A stretch of 7,794 bases of DNA from Flavobacterium psychrophilum (lineage in GTDB: Bacteria > Bacteroidota > Bacteroidia > Flavobacteriales > Flavobacteriaceae). The position numbers were made by a program, and so were the translations under genes. Positions within the stretch are counted from its first letter, which is position 1, and each line of letters begins with the position of its first letter. Under the pieces are notes generated by a model. It saw nothing but the letters and a program-made list of their open reading frames with translations. It searched no databases and had not been told where the DNA came from. The DNA lies in the NCBI GenBank assembly GCA_943325515.2, contig CALPPS020000093.1:1-7794 (forward strand), written 5' to 3'. Below, piece after piece: positions 4,890-7,794 of this stretch.

Positions 4890-7674
4890 ATAATCTAAAT
4901 AAATTTTTATCAAATACCATTCTGATAGCATCGGCATGTCGCCTTCTATCGCGTGTATGACTTCCTGCTGCTGGTGCTGCATATGCTTTTAGTGATGCTA
5001 ATCTCCATTTTACTAAATCGAAATTCATCAACATAAAACTGTATGCGCCCATGTTTTTTGGTTCTTCTTGTGCCCAAACATAATCATCGGCATTTGGATA
5101 ACTCGCGATAATAGCTTTCAATTGTTCCACCGGCAATGGAAATAATTGCTCAATACGAACCAAAGCTACATCATTTCTCTCCAAATTTTGTCTTTCGGCC
5201 AAAATATCAAAATAGAATTTTCCGGTACAGAAAACTACTGTTTTTACTTTATTCTTGTCAACTGATGTATCATCAAACACTTCTTGAAAACCTCCATTAT
5301 ACAATTCCTCTCGTTTAGAAACACATAATGGATGACGCAACAAACTTTTTGGTGTAAATACTACTAAGGGCTTTCGAAATTTGGTTTTCATTTGGCGACG
5401 CAACAAGTGGAAGAAATTGGCTGGTGTGGTACAATCGGCAACGAACATATTGTGACGCGCACAAAGTTGCAAATATCTTTCCATTCTTGCCGAAGAGTGT
5501 TCAGCGCCTTGTCCTTCATAACCATGAGGTAACAACAATACAATTCCGTTTTGGTTGTTCCATTTGTCTTCACCACACGAAATGTATTGATCAATCATGA
5601 TTTGAGCACCATTGGAAAAATCTCCAAATTGTGCTTCCCAAATCGTTAACGCGTTTGGATTGGCTAAAGCATAACCGTAATCAAATCCTAAAACACCATA
5701 TTCTGAAAGGAAAGAATTGAAAATATTGAACTTCCCTTTTTTATCTTTTATTGAGTCGAGAAGTACTACTTCTTCTTCGCTGTCTTCCACTTTAATTACG
5801 GCATGACGGTGTGAAAAAGTACCTCTTTCTACATCTTGACCAGAAACACGAACATCATATCCTTCTATTAATAACGAACCGTAAGCCAATGATTCGGCAG
5901 TTCCCCAATCGATGACATCATTGTCATACATGGTTTTTCTATCGGTAATGATTTTAGAAATTTTATTGATAAATTTTTTATCGGAAGGCAAAGTCGAGAT
6001 TGAAACAATAATGTCGTCTAATTTCTTTTGATCGAAAGTTGTATCCACTTTTTTCAACATTTCATCGTCAGAAACCTGAACAAATCCTTGCCATTCGTCT
6101 TGCATGAATGGTTTGATTATTGTCAAATCTTTTTTGCGCGAAGCTTGAAGATTTTCGTCCAAGTTTTCTTTGTAATCGTTTTCAATTTTTGCCAAATAAC
6201 TTGCATCTACAATTCCCGCAGTAATTAATTTATCGGCATAAATATCTCTTGGGTTTTTTTGACGTGCTATCAGTTTGTACAAAACTGGTTGTGTAAAACG
6301 TGGCTCATCGCCCTCGTTATGACCGTATTTTCTATACCCTAATAAATCGATGAATACATCTCTTCCAAATTGCATGCGGAAATCTAATGCAAAAAGCATG
6401 GCGTGAACTACGGCTTCCGCATCATCAGAATTCACATGAAGTACTGGCGACAATGTTACTTTGGCAACATCAGTACAATACGTTGAAGAACGTGCATCTA
6501 AATAATTGGTAGTAAATCCAACCTGATTGTTAATTACAATATGAATAGTTCCTCCAGTTTTGTATCCATCAAGTTGCGCCATTTGCACAATTTCGTATAC
6601 AATTCCTTGTCCGGCTACTGCGGCATCACCATGAACGGCAATGGGCAATACTTTGGAGAAATCGTTTGGAAAATATTTATCTTGTTTTGCTCTGGTTATT
6701 CCTTCAATCACAGCACCAACAGTTTCAAGATGCGATGGATTTGGTGCTAAGTTCAGGTTGATTTTTTTGCCTGATTTTGTTTTTCTTTCGGCGGTTAAAC
6801 CCAAATGGTATTTTACATCACCATCAAAATATTCCTTATCATAATCTTTACCATCAAATTCGGAGAAAATATCTTGTGTTGCCTTCCCAAAAATGTTAGC
6901 AAGGATATTCAATCTTCCTCGGTGCGCCATTCCCATTACGAAATGTTCCACTCCTTTTTCTGCAGCACTTTCTATTAGTGCATCTAAAGCAGGAATAATG
7001 CTTTCTCCTCCTTCTAAAGAGAAACGTTTTTGACCCACATATTTAGTATGTAAAAAGTTTTCAAAAGAAACGGCCTCATTTAGTTTGCCTAAAATATGTT
7101 TCTTTTGCTCATTATCAAAATTAGGAAGGTTGTCGTTGATGTTTAATTTATCCTGTATCCACTGAATGATTTCAGGGTTTCGCATATACATGTACTCAAT
7201 ACCAATATGTTGGCAGTACACATTTTTTAGATGATTTAGAATTTGTTGAAGCGAAGATGGCTTTTGCCCTAATACTTTTGCAGCATCAAAAACTGTATTT
7301 AAATCGGCTGAAGTCAGATCAAAGTTTTCAATATCTAAATTCGGATTATAAACTCTTCGGTCACGCACAGGATTGGTCTCTGTAAAAAGATGTCCGCGTG
7401 TTCTGTAACCATCAATTAGTTTTAAAACATTGAATTCTTTTTGTAGTTTATCTGAAACTTGACCATTTTGCGGAACATTTGCCGCATAATTGGCTATTTG
7501 ATTTACAGAATTCTCGCTGGCATTTTCTTCATTATACGTTGTCAACCCAAAGTCAAACCCTTGAAAAAATGCTCTCCAACTAGGTTCTACCTTATCAGGA
7601 TTTTGAAGATATTGTTCATATAAATCGGCGAAAAATTCGGTATGTGCGGCGTTTAAAAAGGAAAACCTATCCAT
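4888..7674 (-). CDS. odhA: 2-oxoglutarate dehydrogenase E1 component (thiamine diphosphate-dependent)
   Basis: This is the E1 subunit of the 2-oxoglutarate dehydrogenase complex. It decarboxylates 2-oxoglutarate with thiamine diphosphate and passes the succinyl group to the lipoyl arm of OdhB, a cytoplasmic TCA-cycle step. Its 928 residues match the family length (about 930). The N-terminal segment (about 5-43, AAHTEFFADLYEQYL and SWRAFFQGF) is the E1o-specific region that contacts E2. DGYRTRGHL is at 88-96 and MGMAHRGRLN at 247-256. The cofactor region spans HGDAAVAGQG (348-357; D350) and INNQVGFTTN (381-390), the metal/diphosphate site. GHNEGDEPRFTQP is at 451-463. The transketolase-like half includes ERGTFSHRH (616-624) and EAQFGDFSNGAQ (680-691). 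No defect is seen. The ATG at 7674 gives MDRFSFLNAAHTEFF, right for the family, with a consensus promoter about 43 bp upstream. Normally odhB follows directly; here the MNT/HEPN pair intervenes. sucA is a synonym. Confidence 0.97.
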   Translation of the reverse strand: MDRFSFLNAAHTEFFADLYEQYLQNPDKVEPSWRAFFQGFDFGLTTYNEENASENSVNQIANYAANVPQNGQVSDKLQKEFNVLKLIDGYRTRGHLFTETNPVRDRRVYNPNLDIENFDLTSADLNTVFDAAKVLGQKPSSLQQILNHLKNVYCQHIGIEYMYMRNPEIIQWIQDKLNINDNLPNFDNEQKKHILGKLNEAVSFENFLHTKYVGQKRFSLEGGESIIPALDALIESAAEKGVEHFVMGMAHRGRLNILANIFGKATQDIFSEFDGKDYDKEYFDGDVKYHLGLTAERKTKSGKKINLNLAPNPSHLETVGAVIEGITRAKQDKYFPNDFSKVLPIAVHGDAAVAGQGIVYEIVQMAQLDGYKTGGTIHIVINNQVGFTTNYLDARSSTYCTDVAKVTLSPVLHVNSDDAEAVVHAMLFALDFRMQFGRDVFIDLLGYRKYGHNEGDEPRFTQPVLYKLIARQKNPRDIYADKLITAGIVDASYLAKIENDYKENLDENLQASRKKDLTIIKPFMQDEWQGFVQVSDDEMLKKVDTTFDQKKLDDIIVSISTLPSDKKFINKISKIITDRKTMYDNDVIDWGTAESLAYGSLLIEGYDVRVSGQDVERGTFSHRHAVIKVEDSEEEVVLLDSIKDKKGKFNIFNSFLSEYGVLGFDYGYALANPNALTIWEAQFGDFSNGAQIMIDQYISCGEDKWNNQNGIVLLLPHGYEGQGAEHSSARMERYLQLCARHNMFVADCTTPANFFHLLRRQMKTKFRKPLVVFTPKSLLRHPLCVSKREELYNGGFQEVFDDTSVDKNKVKTVVFCTGKFYFDILAERQNLERNDVALVRIEQLFPLPVEQLKAIIASYPNADDYVWAQEEPKNMGAYSFMLMNFDLVKWRLASLKAYAAPAAGSHTRDRRRHADAIRMVFDKNLFRL

Positions 7675-7716
7675 AGCTGTATGAGTAAATAGTCTTTATT
7701 TTTAGAAAATCAGATG

Positions 7717-7747
7717 CAAAAGTATGATATTTGTTCTACTCTTTCAA
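7717..7747 (-). promoter_or_regulatory. Flavobacterial consensus promoter of odhA
   Basis: On the minus strand a TTG (7745-7747) is followed after 20 bp by TACTTTTG (7717-7724). This fits the Bacteroidetes pattern of a TTG -33 box and a TAnnTTTG -7 box in both sequence and spacing. The predicted start site, near 7711, would leave a leader of about 36 nt before the odhA ATG. It probably drives odhA and, by read-through, mntA, the HEPN remnant and odhB. The bases beyond 7747 to the window end show no gene I can support. Confidence 0.7.
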
Positions 7748-7794
7748 TGTTTTTAATACATTTATCACTAATTAAACATAACTATCTATGATGA

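Noticed and set aside
5388..5594. 68-codon minus-strand frame inside odhA
   Set aside because: It is another frame of intact odhA coding sequence with no motif of its own.

Overview
The window looks like a chromosomal segment of a Flavobacteriaceae member, probably Flavobacterium or a close relative. The grounds are the low G+C content, flavobacterial-type -7 promoter elements (TAnnTTTG), start codons preceded by A-rich sequence rather than clear Shine-Dalgarno sites, and the style of the encoded proteins. Species cannot be fixed from this sequence alone.

Region 1 (1-2193, minus strand) is a compact operon read as tatD nuclease -> PlsB/PlsC-type acyltransferase -> type I L-asparaginase (ansA, cut by the window edge). 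The acyltransferase and ansA overlap by 11 bp. A candidate -7 promoter element lies upstream of tatD. The tatD leader carries a 7-bp-period repeat that nearly touches the start codon.

Region 2 (2194-2889) holds one plus-strand gene, a small single-domain retropepsin-like aspartic protease with a DTGAS motif. It is transcribed divergently from tatD and convergently to odhB. Its leader carries four TTTGyG units.

Region 3 (2890-7794, minus strand) is the 2-oxoglutarate dehydrogenase locus: odhA/sucA (E1) and odhB/sucB (E2), two core enzymes of the TCA cycle. A consensus flavobacterial promoter precedes odhA. The E3 gene is not in the window.

The unusual part is the space between odhA and odhB. 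These genes are commonly adjacent, but here an AT-rich HEPN-MNT (HepT/MntA-type) toxin-antitoxin pair sits between them on the same strand. The MNT antitoxin looks intact, with the full GS-x10-DxD motif. The HEPN toxin gene carries a one-base deletion immediately before the part encoding its RX4HXY catalytic motif. The toxin is therefore split into a 74-residue N-terminal piece and a short C-terminal piece with its own ATG. Around the module are a 14-bp perfect palindrome and a 14-bp tandem repeat ahead of mntA, and a 7-bp-stem hairpin in the odhB leader. I read this as a toxin-antitoxin cassette that entered a housekeeping operon and then lost, or possibly split, its toxin. I see no other candidate for a new system. 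The remaining genes are ordinary housekeeping genes. No RNA gene, CRISPR array or insertion sequence was recognised, and no gene-free stretch exceeds 300 bases.
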